Part shown: positions 27,535 to 36,797 of the stretch, one piece after another | Numbering within the stretch: the first letter of the stretch is position 1 | Layout of the letters: each line of letters begins with the position of its first letter | DNA from: Flavobacterium daemonense | GTDB taxonomy: Bacteria > Bacteroidota > Bacteroidia > Flavobacteriales > Flavobacteriaceae | Assembly: GCF_007341385.1 (NCBI RefSeq) | Contig: NZ_VJYD01000004.1 | Span: 186,001 to 250,000 of the forward strand | DNA: 64,000 nucleotides | Direction of reading: 5' to 3' | Notes under the pieces: model-generated | Seen by the model: the letters and a program-made list of their open reading frames with translations, nothing else | Told to the model about the DNA's origin: nothing | The model's database searches: none | Position numbers and translations under genes: made by a program

Positions 27535-28167
27535 ATGAAAGAACTGGATTTATTAAAAAAAGACTGGAAAAAGAACTCGGATTCTTTTGAGCAAATTTCT
27601 GAAAAAGAAATCTACAAGATGATTCACAAAAAATCGTCATCGATTGTAAAGTGGATTTTAATTATCAGTATTTTGGAAGTCTGTTTTTGGACTTTTTCAA
27701 ACTTATTTATCAATACTGATGATTTATTGCAAAAAATGAATCATCCTGAAATAGTATTGGCAATGGAAATCCTTACCTATTTTAATTATGTAGTTGTACT
27801 GATTTTTATTATTATCTTTTATAAAAACTACAAAACTATTTCAACCACTGTTGCAACAAAATCACTAATGGGCGCCATTTTAAGAACCCGAAAAACAGTT
27901 CAGTATTACGTATGGTATAATCTTGGAATGCTAGTTTTAATAACTATTTTAAGCTATTTTATTGCTTTTGTTTACAATCCAGATATGGCGTTTTTTAGAG
28001 AACAACTTGCCGAAAGCGGAAAAACAATGTTTTTTACAATTGGAATTTTATTTCTGATCATATTAGGAATATTAGGACTATTCTGGTGTATCTACAGATT
28101 GCTTTACGGAACTTTATTACGCAGATTATACGCGAATTATAAGGAGTTGAAGAAAATTGATTTCTAA
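27535..28167 (+). CDS. Membrane protein, possible anti-sigma partner
   Basis: A 210-residue protein with an N-terminal cytosolic region of about 38 residues (MKELDLLKKDWKKNSDSFEQISEKEI) and four membrane helices near 39-56, 79-102, 131-149 and 162-185. It is the second gene of the sigma-factor operon. No zinc-binding anti-sigma (ZAS) motif is seen, so the anti-sigma role is inferred from position, as is usual for the Flavobacterium sigma/DUF pairs. Its stop codon lies inside the first unit of an octamer repeat. Confidence 0.75.
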   Translation: MKELDLLKKDWKKNSDSFEQISEKEIYKMIHKKSSSIVKWILIISILEVCFWTFSNLFINTDDLLQKMNHPEIVLAMEILTYFNYVVVLIFIIIFYKNYKTISTTVATKSLMGAILRTRKTVQYYVWYNLGMLVLITILSYFIAFVYNPDMAFFREQLAESGKTMFFTIGILFLIILGILGLFWCIYRLLYGTLLRRLYANYKELKKIDF

Positions 28168-28203
28168 GATACTAGGGTTCTGAGATTCTAAGGCGCTAAG
28201 TTT
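28164..28203 (+). repeat. Tandem octamer repeat (CTAAGRNN), 5 units
   Basis: CTAAGATA, CTAGGGTT, CTGAGATT, CTAAGGCG, CTAAGTTT in exact register of eight. The TAA stop of the preceding gene is part of the first unit. Confidence 0.75.
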
Positions 28204-28282
28204 TTTTCAAACTTGATCCCGAAGCCTCAGGAGAAACACAAAACAAAAAACAATCTAAAATCAGAAATCTAAAATCTACAAT

Positions 28283-29092
28283 TTAATACTCCCATTGTCT
28301 CAATTTGTTAAGTTCTTCCTGAGTTTTGATTTCTTCGGCTGGAATAACTTTTAAGAATGATGGATGTTGTTCGATTGCGTATTCTACTTTTTCAACAATT
28401 TCTTCGATTGTATCATTTTCATAATCAATTTTAAGAGGTTCTTTGATGATGAAAGACTGCAGAATTCCTTTTTTCTTCATTCGCAATCCTTTTTTATCAA
28501 ATGAACGACGGAAACCGTCAATTACAATTGGAATCACGACAGGCTTATGTTGTTTGATGATATGTGCCGTTCCTTTACGAACCGGCTTAAAAGATTTTGT
28601 AGTTCCTTGCGGAAACGTAATTACCCAGCCATCATTAAGGGCAATTCTAATATTTTCTGTATCATTTGGGTTTACGTCTCTTTTTTCAGTTACGTCAACG
28701 CCTTTTGCACGCCAAGTTCTTTCAACGGTAATTGCTCCGACATATGCTAAAATTCTTGGCAATAAACCAGCATGCATTGTTTCTTTGGCGGCAACATAAT
28801 AAATATTCATTTTTGGTTGCCACAAATATCCAATGTTCTTAATAGTATCTTGACGTCCGCTTAAACTTGCGTTAAACACATGAAACATTGCCACAACATC
28901 GGCAAAATACGTTTGGTGATTAGAAATAAACAGCACATTAGTATCAGGCAATGTTTTAATAATTTCAGACCCTTCGATCTGCAATTCATTAAATCCTCTG
29001 TATCTACGGTGCGTCATTGCACCCAAGATACGGATTAACCATTTCTTGATGAATAATATATGTCCAAAAGGATTTCGTTTAAACAATCCCAT
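28283..29092 (-). CDS. 1-acyl-sn-glycerol-3-phosphate acyltransferase family protein (PlsC-like)
   Basis: A 269-residue membrane-associated acyltransferase that adds the second acyl chain in phospholipid synthesis. Block I reads FISNHQTYFADVVA, where the His and Asp are five residues apart (HX5D) rather than the usual HX4D. The second block FPQGTTKSFKPVRKGTAHI (FPxG) and the third (VIPIVIDGF) are normal. It is a monocistronic gene. A related lysophospholipid or lipid A-like acylation role is possible. Confidence 0.86.
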   Translation of the reverse strand: MGLFKRNPFGHILFIKKWLIRILGAMTHRRYRGFNELQIEGSEIIKTLPDTNVLFISNHQTYFADVVAMFHVFNASLSGRQDTIKNIGYLWQPKMNIYYVAAKETMHAGLLPRILAYVGAITVERTWRAKGVDVTEKRDVNPNDTENIRIALNDGWVITFPQGTTKSFKPVRKGTAHIIKQHKPVVIPIVIDGFRRSFDKKGLRMKKKGILQSFIIKEPLKIDYENDTIEEIVEKVEYAIEQHPSFLKVIPAEEIKTQEELNKLRQWEY

Positions 29093-29216
29093 AGCTGTTT
29101 ATCGTGTTTTTTGTTAGGTCGCAAACATACAAAAATTATTCTTTTAGCAATACTTTATAGCAATTTCGGAAATAAATTGTTATAATTATGAATATCAAAT
29201 CGTTAAATTTTCATTT

Positions 29217-29873
29217 TTACGAATTTTCTTCTAAAACAGATTTTAAAACGTCTCTAAGTTCGCTTAATATCATCGCTGTGGCGCCCCAAACAATGTGATT
29301 TTGGATACTAAAGGCCGGAACCAAAGCATTTTTTGCGTAAGAAGTTGACAATGTGGCTTTGATGATTATTTCATCTTTTAAAAAATCAGATAATGGCAGC
29401 TCAATGATGTCTGCCACTTCACGTATATCGGGGTAAAATGAAAGTTCCTCTCTTGCAATTCCCATAAAAGGATGGACCAGAAAATTACTCGGCGGAATGT
29501 ACATTGGCGTAAAATGCTTGACAACTTCAATTTTTTCAGGAAGTACACCAATTTCTTCATTTGTTTCTCGCAATGCAGTGTCTTTAAAATCAAAATCTGA
29601 GATTTCATATTTACCTCCAGGAAATGCAATCTGCGATGAATGAACGCCATTATAAGCATTTCGGACAATCAAAACTAAATGTGTTTTACCATTTTTTGGG
29701 TAAAAAAGCATCATTACTGCTGCAATTCTCGGACTTTTTGCACTTAAATCAAGATTTTTAAGTTCTTGCATACGTTCTTTTGGTGCCATTTTTATATGCG
29801 AACTTGTCGCTGGCAATTCAACAGGAATTAAATTAGGAACATATTGCAAAAAATCTTGAAAATCCATATTCAA
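29217..29873 (-). CDS. Nudix hydrolase, CoA pyrophosphatase type
   Basis: A 218-residue enzyme likely to hydrolyse coenzyme A or its derivatives to 4'-phosphopantetheine and adenosine 3',5'-bisphosphate. The Nudix box is complete: GGKYEISDFDFKDTALRETNEEIGVL. The upstream block (LVLIVRNAYNGVHSSQIAFPGG) fits the UPF0035-type CoA pyrophosphatases with its R..xxHxGQ/S..FPGG layout. Translation could also begin at the second Met two codons later. Confidence 0.88.
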   Translation of the reverse strand: MNMDFQDFLQYVPNLIPVELPATSSHIKMAPKERMQELKNLDLSAKSPRIAAVMMLFYPKNGKTHLVLIVRNAYNGVHSSQIAFPGGKYEISDFDFKDTALRETNEEIGVLPEKIEVVKHFTPMYIPPSNFLVHPFMGIAREELSFYPDIREVADIIELPLSDFLKDEIIIKATLSTSYAKNALVPAFSIQNHIVWGATAMILSELRDVLKSVLEENS

Positions 29874-29959
29874 AGTTTATTTTTGTACTTTCAATTAAAA
29901 ATATAAATATACTCTAGAAAATGCGGTTCTGCAAATTTCCTAGGATAAAGCAATAGATA

Positions 29960-30394
29960 ATGTACAGTAAAGAAGAATCACAACGCATGAAAAGAGAATT
30001 TTGGGTAGCTTTTGCAGAAAAGTATCCAAGAAAATGGGTTCTTTATGATACAAAAATCAAAGATTTCTCTTTTAAATTTTATGTGGATAATAAAAAAGCA
30101 CAAGTTTTAATCGATATTGAACATAGAAGCGACGAAAAACGAACTGCTTATTTTGAAAAATTGGAAGCCTTAAAAAATATTCTGGAAGAAGAATTTATAA
30201 AGGATTTGGTTTTCGAAAAAAATTACACGCTTGAAAGTGGCAAAACTATCAGCCGAATCTGGGTCGAAAAATCTGGAATTGGTTTTAGTAATCGTAATAA
30301 TTGGGATGCTATTTTTGATTTTTTCAACGAAAACATGCATGCGCTTGAAATGTTTTATCTAGAATATGACGAGTTTATTAAAGATATAGAGTGA
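29960..30394 (+). CDS. DUF4268 domain protein
   Basis: A 144-residue soluble protein, MYSKEESQRMKREFWVAFAEKYPRKWVLYDTKIKDFSFKFYVD, which matches DUF4268 with its alternating charged helices and strands. The fold is seen at the end of some restriction-related proteins, but stand-alone Bacteroidetes members have no known role. No neighbour suggests a defence island. It stands alone, divergent from the Nudix gene. Confidence 0.75.
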   Translation: MYSKEESQRMKREFWVAFAEKYPRKWVLYDTKIKDFSFKFYVDNKKAQVLIDIEHRSDEKRTAYFEKLEALKNILEEEFIKDLVFEKNYTLESGKTISRIWVEKSGIGFSNRNNWDAIFDFFNENMHALEMFYLEYDEFIKDIE

Positions 30395-30406
30395 TTTTTT
30401 TAGATA

Positions 30407-30446
30407 CTAAGATGCTAAGATTCTAAGAAACTGAGGTTCTAAAACT
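30407..30446 (+). repeat. Tandem octamer repeat (CTAAGRNN), 5 units
   Basis: CTAAGATG, CTAAGATT, CTAAGAAA, CTGAGGTT, CTAAAACT in register, 12 bases after the DUF4268 stop, sense orientation. Confidence 0.75.
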
Positions 30447-30453
30447 AATATTC

Positions 30454-30494
30454 AAACCCGATAGGTTTTAAAAACCTGTCGGGTTTGTTTTTTT
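30454..30494. terminator. Bidirectional terminator between convergent genes
   Basis: Stem AAACCCGA-AGGTTTT / AAAACCT-TCGGGTTT (one internal mismatch) followed by a long T-run on the plus strand. It lies between two oppositely directed octamer repeats. Confidence 0.85.
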
Positions 30495-30507
30495 TAGTAA
30501 AATTTCA

Positions 30508-30539
30508 AATCTTATTTTCTTAGAATCTTAGCTTCTCAG
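30508..30539 (-). repeat. Tandem octamer repeat (CTAAGRNN), 4 units
   Basis: Read on the minus strand: CTGAGAAG, CTAAGATT, CTAAGAAA, ATAAGATT. It follows the stop of the 30549-30959 gene in sense orientation, mirroring the array at 30407-30446. Confidence 0.75.
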
Positions 30540-30548
30540 AAACTTTTA

Positions 30549-30959
30549 TTACACACTAAAAAGATTATAAACAATAATATGATCGTCGTAGTTGATATAA
30601 AGTTGTTTTCTAAAGTCTTGTTTTTTTCTGGTGATGATAGAAAGCTTGCATTCTTTTCCATCATTATCTTTGCACATAAAAGAATAAACAATATCAGTAT
30701 CGTTTTCTTCTCTTTCGATGTAATCCAAAATATAAAAAAGCTGAATTTCCTGCGAGTAAACCACAATTCTGTGTTTATTGGTGTCTAAAACCACACTCAG
30801 ATTTACCAAATCAAGATTAGACCATTCGCCCCATTTCCCTTTTTGATTTTTCTCTAAAACACTAAAACCCGAAGTTTTAAAATTATAAGTCTGGCTTTGA
30901 ACATTTTGCAGTCCAAAAATAAAAAACAAAAATAATATAGCAGTACGAATGAAATTCAT
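30549..30959 (-). CDS. Small exported protein of unknown function
   Basis: A 136-residue protein with signal peptide (about 1-22, FGLQNVQSQ). The mature part is a run of short beta strands (TYNFKTSGFSVLEKNQKGKWGEWS ... KHRIVVYSQEIQLFYILDYIE), which fits a small periplasmic beta protein. I do not recognise a named family with certainty. It lies 20 bases downstream of nothing on its strand except the nitronate monooxygenase gene, which ends a different unit, so linkage is unclear. Confidence 0.7.
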   Translation of the reverse strand: MNFIRTAILFLFFIFGLQNVQSQTYNFKTSGFSVLEKNQKGKWGEWSNLDLVNLSVVLDTNKHRIVVYSQEIQLFYILDYIEREENDTDIVYSFMCKDNDGKECKLSIITRKKQDFRKQLYINYDDHIIVYNLFSV

Positions 30960-30979
30960 GAAATATTTCTTACAGATAA

Positions 30980-31924
30980 TTAAAATTCAAATTTAGACTT
31001 TTCTTTTCTAGCAACATCAAATTCGGCAATCATTTGTTGGATAATTTGTTCAACTGGCAAAATTTCATGAATCAATCCTGCAATTTGCCCTATTTCAAGC
31101 TCGCCTTCTTCAAGGTCACCCTCAAACATTCCTTTTTTTGCTCTCGCTCTGCCTAATAGCGATACTAAATCTTCTTTTGAAGGGCATTTTTCATATAGCG
31201 CTTGTACATCATGATAAAATTTATTTTTCACCAAACGTACGGGCGCTAATTCTTTCAACGTCAAATGTGTATCGCCTTCTTTTATACTAACTATAGTTTC
31301 TTTAAAATTATTGTGAGCCGATGATTCTACTGAAGCTGCGAAACGGCTTCCAACCTGAACGCCATCGGCACCAAGAATCATAGCGGCAAGCATACCTCTT
31401 CCCGTTGCAATTCCGCCCGCTGCAATTAACGGAATCTGGATTTTTTCTCTCACCATCGGAATGAGTGTTAAGGTCGTTGTTTCATCACGACCATTGTGTC
31501 CGCCGGCTTCAAAACCTTCTGCAACAATCGCATCAACGCCAGCTTCTTGCGCTTTTATGGCAAAAACAGAACTGCTCACAACATGAACAACAGTAATTCC
31601 TTTTGACTTTAAAAAAGAAGTCCAAGTTTTAGGATTTCCTGCCGAAGTAAAAACGATTTTCACGCCTTCTTCAACAACAATATTCATTATTTCTTCAATG
31701 TTTGGATACAACATCGGAATATTTACTCCAAAAGGCTTGTCTGTCGCTTTTTTACATTTTTGAATATGTTCTCTCAAAACTTCAGGATACATCGAGCCCG
31801 CGCCTATAAGTCCTAAACCTCCAGAATTGCTAACAGCTGAAGCTAACTTATATCCGCTGTTCCAAATCATTCCTCCTTGAATTATTGGATATTTTATATT
31901 AAAAAGCTGCGTAATTTTATTCAT
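30980..31924 (-). CDS. Nitronate monooxygenase (2-nitropropane dioxygenase family)
   Basis: A 314-residue FMN enzyme with a TIM barrel. Typical motifs: KYPIIQGGMIWNSGYKLASAVS at the start, FGVNIPM, the active-site loop AEGFEAGGHNGRDE with its His, and the FMN phosphate loops IAAGGIATGRGM and GADGVQVGSRFAAS. The family oxidises alkyl nitronates; related enoyl-reductase (FabK) members share the fold, so the true substrate is open. It begins 12 bases after the stop of the subtilase gene on the same strand. Confidence 0.87.
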   Translation of the reverse strand: MNKITQLFNIKYPIIQGGMIWNSGYKLASAVSNSGGLGLIGAGSMYPEVLREHIQKCKKATDKPFGVNIPMLYPNIEEIMNIVVEEGVKIVFTSAGNPKTWTSFLKSKGITVVHVVSSSVFAIKAQEAGVDAIVAEGFEAGGHNGRDETTTLTLIPMVREKIQIPLIAAGGIATGRGMLAAMILGADGVQVGSRFAASVESSAHNNFKETIVSIKEGDTHLTLKELAPVRLVKNKFYHDVQALYEKCPSKEDLVSLLGRARAKKGMFEGDLEEGELEIGQIAGLIHEILPVEQIIQQMIAEFDVARKEKSKFEF

Positions 31925-31936
31925 GCAAAAAGGCTG

Positions 31937-33541
31937 TTATTGTTTAATTATCTTTCCTGTTTTATGCAAACCTTCGGCATCAAAAGTATAAAAATAAAGA
32001 CCATTGTTTAAGGTTTCAACTGACAGAAATGGATTTTGATTTGTAATTTGTTTTTCAATTAATTTTTGTCCTAAAAGTGAATAAATAACAACTGACGCCG
32101 CATTATTTTCTTCTGGAAATGAAAAAGAAATAGTTGTTTTTGCTGGATTAGGAAAAACGGAAAAAGAGGAAGACAAGAAGAAATCATTGACACCCAAATT
32201 CGCTCCAAAATTCGGTATTCCATAACCGTAATTATTATCTGGAGCCGTATAACGATCAGAAGATTCTAAAATCATTTGTCTAATTTCTTTGTTTGTTTTT
32301 GCTGGAAAAGCTTGCCACAAACACGCTACTAGCCCAGCCATTACAGGACATGAAAATGAAGTTCCATTTGCCGTACCAATGTTCCCCGAAGTGTCAGAAA
32401 CGACGGTACCGGTTCCTTGAGCCATAATATCGGGTTTGACTCGATTGTCAAAACTAGGTCCAATAGAACTAAAATCGGATCTAACTTTTGCCGAAGTCAC
32501 TGAACCGACAGCAAGTACAGAAACGGCATCGGCTGGAGCGCCAATGTGCGGTTCTGGAGTCCTTCCTTCATTTCCGGCCGAAGCTAATACAATCATTCCT
32601 TTGCTAAAAGCAATTTCTGCGCCTCGTGAAATAAAAGTGGTCGTGCCATTCATATCGCTATATGTATGACTTTCGCCGGCTTTATCAAATGCAAAATAAC
32701 CTAATGAAGTTGTAATGATATCAACACCGAGACTATCTGCTCTTTCAGCAGCTTCAACCCAAAGTGATTCTTCAATTGGATTCTCTGTCGCATCATTTTC
32801 TGTAATAAATAGATAATAGGAAGCATCTGGAGCTGTACCAATCAATGCATTTTCTTTATAACCTCCCATGGTTGAAAGCACCATAGTTCCGTGACTATCA
32901 CCGGTATAAAAATTGGAGTTTCGATTTACAAAATCGTATCCCCCTAAAATTCTATTATTTGTTATAAGATTCTGAAAGGGTTGTGCTGTATTTACGCCTG
33001 GGAAACCTGCGTCTAAAACGGCAATAACTTTTCCAGTTCCCGTATAATTTTGTTTGTGTAAAGCTTGTCCGTTGAGCATCTGGATTTGACTTGCCGAATT
33101 TCCGTAGGCATAATCAATCGTCGTTTCAAGCTTATTTTTTGTTTGAACAACGCTGTTTTCTCTCACTTTTTTTCCAGCCGAATTCAACGTTTTATTTGTA
33201 AAAACCACTTTATCAACAAAAGACAATGATTTTAATGCGGAAACATCGGTTTGTGTTCCACGAATATGAAGCGCATTCAGCCATTTTGATTTGGCTAAAA
33301 CCGTAATTCCTGTGCTTGATTTTATTTGCGTTATGTAGCTTTTTTCAATGGGAACATCGGTGGCATCCAATGCAATATTTTGCGCTGTTCTTCGAGTTAA
33401 AGAGCGCTGTGTCAGCATATCAGAAGGTTTATCTAAAAAAGATTGTAAACTTGGTTTGTCTTTAAAATAGACCCACGCATCTTCTTGCGAAAAAATCGCC
33501 GATGAAAAAAGTAATAGAAAAAAGACGAAACAATATTTCAT
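31937..33541 (-). CDS. Secreted S8 serine peptidase with type IX secretion sorting tail
   Basis: A 534-residue subtilisin-type protease. It has a signal peptide (about 1-18), a propeptide to about 150, and the catalytic triad Asp177 (VIAVLDAGFPG), His217 (DSHGTM) and Ser395 (NGTSFSCPV), with oxyanion Asn324. The last 75 residues (starting near FSVFPNPAKTTISFS and ending NGLYFYTFDAEGLHKTGKIIKQ) form a type A C-terminal domain that directs export through the type IX system to the cell surface. It probably digests proteins outside the cell. Confidence 0.93.
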   Translation of the reverse strand: MKYCFVFFLLLFSSAIFSQEDAWVYFKDKPSLQSFLDKPSDMLTQRSLTRRTAQNIALDATDVPIEKSYITQIKSSTGITVLAKSKWLNALHIRGTQTDVSALKSLSFVDKVVFTNKTLNSAGKKVRENSVVQTKNKLETTIDYAYGNSASQIQMLNGQALHKQNYTGTGKVIAVLDAGFPGVNTAQPFQNLITNNRILGGYDFVNRNSNFYTGDSHGTMVLSTMGGYKENALIGTAPDASYYLFITENDATENPIEESLWVEAAERADSLGVDIITTSLGYFAFDKAGESHTYSDMNGTTTFISRGAEIAFSKGMIVLASAGNEGRTPEPHIGAPADAVSVLAVGSVTSAKVRSDFSSIGPSFDNRVKPDIMAQGTGTVVSDTSGNIGTANGTSFSCPVMAGLVACLWQAFPAKTNKEIRQMILESSDRYTAPDNNYGYGIPNFGANLGVNDFFLSSSFSVFPNPAKTTISFSFPEENNAASVVIYSLLGQKLIEKQITNQNPFLSVETLNNGLYFYTFDAEGLHKTGKIIKQ

Positions 33542-33588
33542 AGTTTACTTTTTTAAAAAAGGAAAATCCTCTGTAAAAAAGTATAAAG

Positions 33589-34776
33589 CTAAGAAATTAC
33601 TCCCGAACCAACTAATTCATTATCTAAATACCATGCAACAAACTGACCTTCAGTAATAGCCGATTGCGGTTCTTCAAAACGAACATACATTCCGTTTTCA
33701 AATTGGTATAAAACGGCTTTTTGCAAAGGCTGGCGGTAACGAATTCTTGCCATCACTTCCATTGATTCACCCGGTTGTAAAGCCAAATCTGTTCGAACCC
33801 AGTGTACTTCAGAATTTCCAACAAACAATGCTTTTTTAAACAAACCTGGATGATTGCTTGACAAACCTGTGTAAATAGTATTGGTGTCAACATCAGTAGC
33901 AATTACAAATAAAGGATCTGTCGTTCCTCCTACATTTAGACCTTTTCTTTGCCCGTTTGTAAAGTAATGAGCACCTTGGTGTTTCCCAACCACTTTTCCC
34001 ATTGTTGGCAAATAGTTCAGTTTTGCAGATTCCGCTTTTAATTGTTCTTCTAAAGATAATCCTGCAGTTTCTTCAACAGCATAAATTGGATCATTTTTAT
34101 CAATTTGAACAATTTTGCCCTCTTTGGGCTGTAATTTTTGTTGTAAAAATTCAGGCAAACGAACTTTTCCAATAAAACATAAACCTTGAGAATCTTTCTT
34201 TTCAGCAGTTACCAATTCCATTTCAGCCGCAATTTCACGAACTTCTGGCTTAGTCAAAGCGCCAATTGGAAACAATGCTTTTGATAATTGTTCCTGAGAT
34301 AATTGGCATAAAAAATAAGACTGATCTTTATTGATATCGTTTCCGGCAATTAGCTGATAAACAGGTTTTCCATCAACTTCAATTTCGTTTTTTTGACAAT
34401 AATGTCCTGTTGCCACATAATCAGCTCCAAGACTTAGAGCAATTTTCATAAAAACATCAAATTTGATTTCGCGGTTACAAAGCACGTCTGGATTTGGAGT
34501 TCTTCCTTTTTCGTATTCGTTGAACATATAATCAACGATTTTTTCTTTGTATTCTTCGCTTAAATCAACAGTCTGAAACGGTATTCCAAGTTTTTCTGCC
34601 ACTAATAAAGCATCATTACTATCTTCTAACCAAGGACATTCGTTAGAAATAGTAACCGAATCATCATGCCAGTTTTTCATAAAAAGGCCAATAACTTCGT
34701 ATCCTTGCTGTTGCAATAAATAAGCTGCAACACTAGAATCTACTCCACCAGAAAGTCCAACTACTACACGTTTCAT
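33589..34776 (-). CDS. mnmA: tRNA 2-thiouridine(34) synthase MnmA
   Basis: A 395-residue cytosolic enzyme that thiolates U34 of tRNA for Lys, Glu and Gln. The PP-loop [15 protein letters not shown] binds ATP; Cys100 in [14 protein letters not shown] and the Cys in [10 protein letters not shown] form the catalytic cysteine pair; the C-terminal beta-barrel is present (MARIRYRQP). Length and motifs are normal for the family. It stands as a single gene upstream of the subtilase. Confidence 0.95.
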   Translation of the reverse strand: MKRVVVGLSGGVDSSVAAYLLQQQGYEVIGLFMKNWHDDSVTISNECPWLEDSNDALLVAEKLGIPFQTVDLSEEYKEKIVDYMFNEYEKGRTPNPDVLCNREIKFDVFMKIALSLGADYVATGHYCQKNEIEVDGKPVYQLIAGNDINKDQSYFLCQLSQEQLSKALFPIGALTKPEVREIAAEMELVTAEKKDSQGLCFIGKVRLPEFLQQKLQPKEGKIVQIDKNDPIYAVEETAGLSLEEQLKAESAKLNYLPTMGKVVGKHQGAHYFTNGQRKGLNVGGTTDPLFVIATDVDTNTIYTGLSSNHPGLFKKALFVGNSEVHWVRTDLALQPGESMEVMARIRYRQPLQKAVLYQFENGMYVRFEEPQSAITEGQFVAWYLDNELVGSGVIS

Positions 34777-34919
34777 TCTAAATCGTTTATATTTTTACAA
34801 GGGTGCAAAGATAAGCCAAATAATAGAAAATTATAACCGTTTTGATTAGTTTATATAATCCTGCAGTAGACAAAAGCTATCGTTTTTTTTAATTACTTTT
34901 AATATCCAATTAAAATGTC

Positions 34920-36797
34920 ATGCAAAAATTTGTTTTCAGCTTTATTTTATTGCTTTTAACAGCATCTTTGAGTGCGCAGCGATTTAGCGCTTCTTTACCT
35001 AATTATGAAGCTTACAAGGCTTTTAAAGGAAAACCTCTGTCGGATAAATTTTCAAATATCGAATCGGTAAAAATTATTTACGATTTGAAAAAAAAGAAAA
35101 TGTACTATTTCAACAGCACTTTAATTCCGCTTCATATTGATTTTGTTACTGATTATTTGGGATACGATAAAGGCATCGAAATTTTTAATGACGAAAATTA
35201 CAGCAACACCGAAAAAAATCGTGATTATCTTCTAGGAAATCTAAATCACATTAAAGGAACTGATAAATGGATTTTCGAACTCGCCGCTTCAGATCATATG
35301 CCAATTCCTTTGATAGAAAGATTTTATAATCTAATCGTTCAGTCAACATTTATTGGGACACGCTTAAAATTTTATCTGAATAATCCTGAAAAAATGGAAT
35401 GGTTTCAACAACAGAAATTTAAAATTCCTTGCGTAAAATCAGATTATATTTTTAACGAAATAACTTATCAAGAAGTGGTTTCCGGACGCAATATTGGGAT
35501 TTTGAAACAATATAAAATAAAGGAATTAGAAAAAGTAAAACCAAATGCAGACGAAATTATAGTTTTAGACGGAACGCCGGATATATTGCCAAATGTTCGC
35601 GGTATTATTGTGAATGAACTCCAGACACCGCTAAGCCATTTGGTACTTTTAGGCAAAAACAGAAAAATTCCCATTATGGCTTATACCAAAGCTTTCAATG
35701 ACAATAATATCAAAAGATTACTTTCAAAAAAAGTAGAATTAACGATTCAAATTGATACTTTTTTCATCAAAGAAACTAGCAAAAAAATAGCTGAGAAAAC
35801 TAATTCAAAAAAGAAAACACTCGTAATTGACAACAGCGTTACTGATTTAGTCAATTTGAATAAGATCCCTAAAAATGGCGTGAATTATATTGGATCAAAA
35901 GCACAGAACATGGCTTACTTAATCGCTATTTCTAAAGAAATTCCGTTTAAAACGCCAGAAGATGCACATGCGATTCCGTTTTACTTTTATACCAAACACA
36001 TTCAAAAAAAGTCAATTTCTCCTTTAATTGAAGAACTTTTAGCGTCTCCAGATAAAGATTCCGCAGTTTGGATGCATCAACAATTGAAAAAAATAAGAGA
36101 CGCCATAAAAAAAGAGCCAATTGATCCCGATTTGATTGCCAAATTAAATCTAACATTTAAAAATGCCAAATTCAAAAACTTCCGATTTAGATCTTCAACA
36201 AACGCCGAAGATCTGGACGATTTCAATGGCGCAGGATTATATGATTCAAAAACCGGAATTTTAGGTGACAGTATTAAAAGTTTTGAAAAAGCCATAAAAC
36301 AAGTCTGGGCGAGCGTCTGGAACGAAGCTTCCTATACCGAAAGAGAACTCTTTGGGATTAATCAGCATAATATTGCGATGGGCGTTTTAGTGCATCGATC
36401 TTTTCCTGATGAACTTGCTAACGGAGTGGTTATTACAAAAAATATTTTTAGAAGAAATTTTCCAGGCATTACCGTAAATATCCAGAAGGGTGAAAATTCA
36501 GTCGTAAAACCTGAAAAAGGAGAAATCTGTGAGCAGTTTATCGCCTATCATTTTAATGATGGAAAAGACGAAACCGATTTTGATGTCGATTATACCTCCA
36601 ACTCAAATCTAAATAACAATGAGCCTTTATTAAGTCGAAAAGAAATGAACCGACTTTATGATGTCAGTAAAAAAATTGAAACAAAAATGTACCGTTATTG
36701 GAAGAAAAATCGGTCTAACCCAATTGATCTTGAGTTTAAAATTGTAGGCGAAAACAGAGATTTATACATCAAGCAAGTTCGGCCTTTTAACGAATAA
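34920..36797 (+). CDS. Exported PEP/pyruvate-dikinase-like protein
   Basis: A 625-residue protein with a clear signal peptide (MQKFVFSFILLLLTASLSAQ). Residues 20-200 have no recognised domain. Near 228-258 is a phosphohistidine-type domain with His240 (LQTPLSHLVLLGKNRKIPIM), and from about 320 to the end an ATP-grasp domain of the PPDK/PEP-synthase kind (YIGSKAQNMAYL, FRSSTNAEDLDDFNGAGLYDS, ending YIKQVRPF). The order His domain then ATP domain is that of glucan water dikinase, the reverse of PEP synthase. An exported enzyme of this kind is odd because ATP is not expected outside the cytosol. It is usually annotated simply as PEP/pyruvate-binding. Confidence 0.82.
   Translation: MQKFVFSFILLLLTASLSAQRFSASLPNYEAYKAFKGKPLSDKFSNIESVKIIYDLKKKKMYYFNSTLIPLHIDFVTDYLGYDKGIEIFNDENYSNTEKNRDYLLGNLNHIKGTDKWIFELAASDHMPIPLIERFYNLIVQSTFIGTRLKFYLNNPEKMEWFQQQKFKIPCVKSDYIFNEITYQEVVSGRNIGILKQYKIKELEKVKPNADEIIVLDGTPDILPNVRGIIVNELQTPLSHLVLLGKNRKIPIMAYTKAFNDNNIKRLLSKKVELTIQIDTFFIKETSKKIAEKTNSKKKTLVIDNSVTDLVNLNKIPKNGVNYIGSKAQNMAYLIAISKEIPFKTPEDAHAIPFYFYTKHIQKKSISPLIEELLASPDKDSAVWMHQQLKKIRDAIKKEPIDPDLIAKLNLTFKNAKFKNFRFRSSTNAEDLDDFNGAGLYDSKTGILGDSIKSFEKAIKQVWASVWNEASYTERELFGINQHNIAMGVLVHRSFPDELANGVVITKNIFRRNFPGITVNIQKGENSVVKPEKGEICEQFIAYHFNDGKDETDFDVDYTSNSNLNNNEPLLSRKEMNRLYDVSKKIETKMYRYWKKNRSNPIDLEFKIVGENRDLYIKQVRPFNE

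Noticed and set aside
29960..30394. DUF4268 protein as part of a restriction or defence system
   Set aside because: Neighbours are a Nudix hydrolase and a small exported protein; no methylase, nuclease or helicase of a defence kind is nearby.
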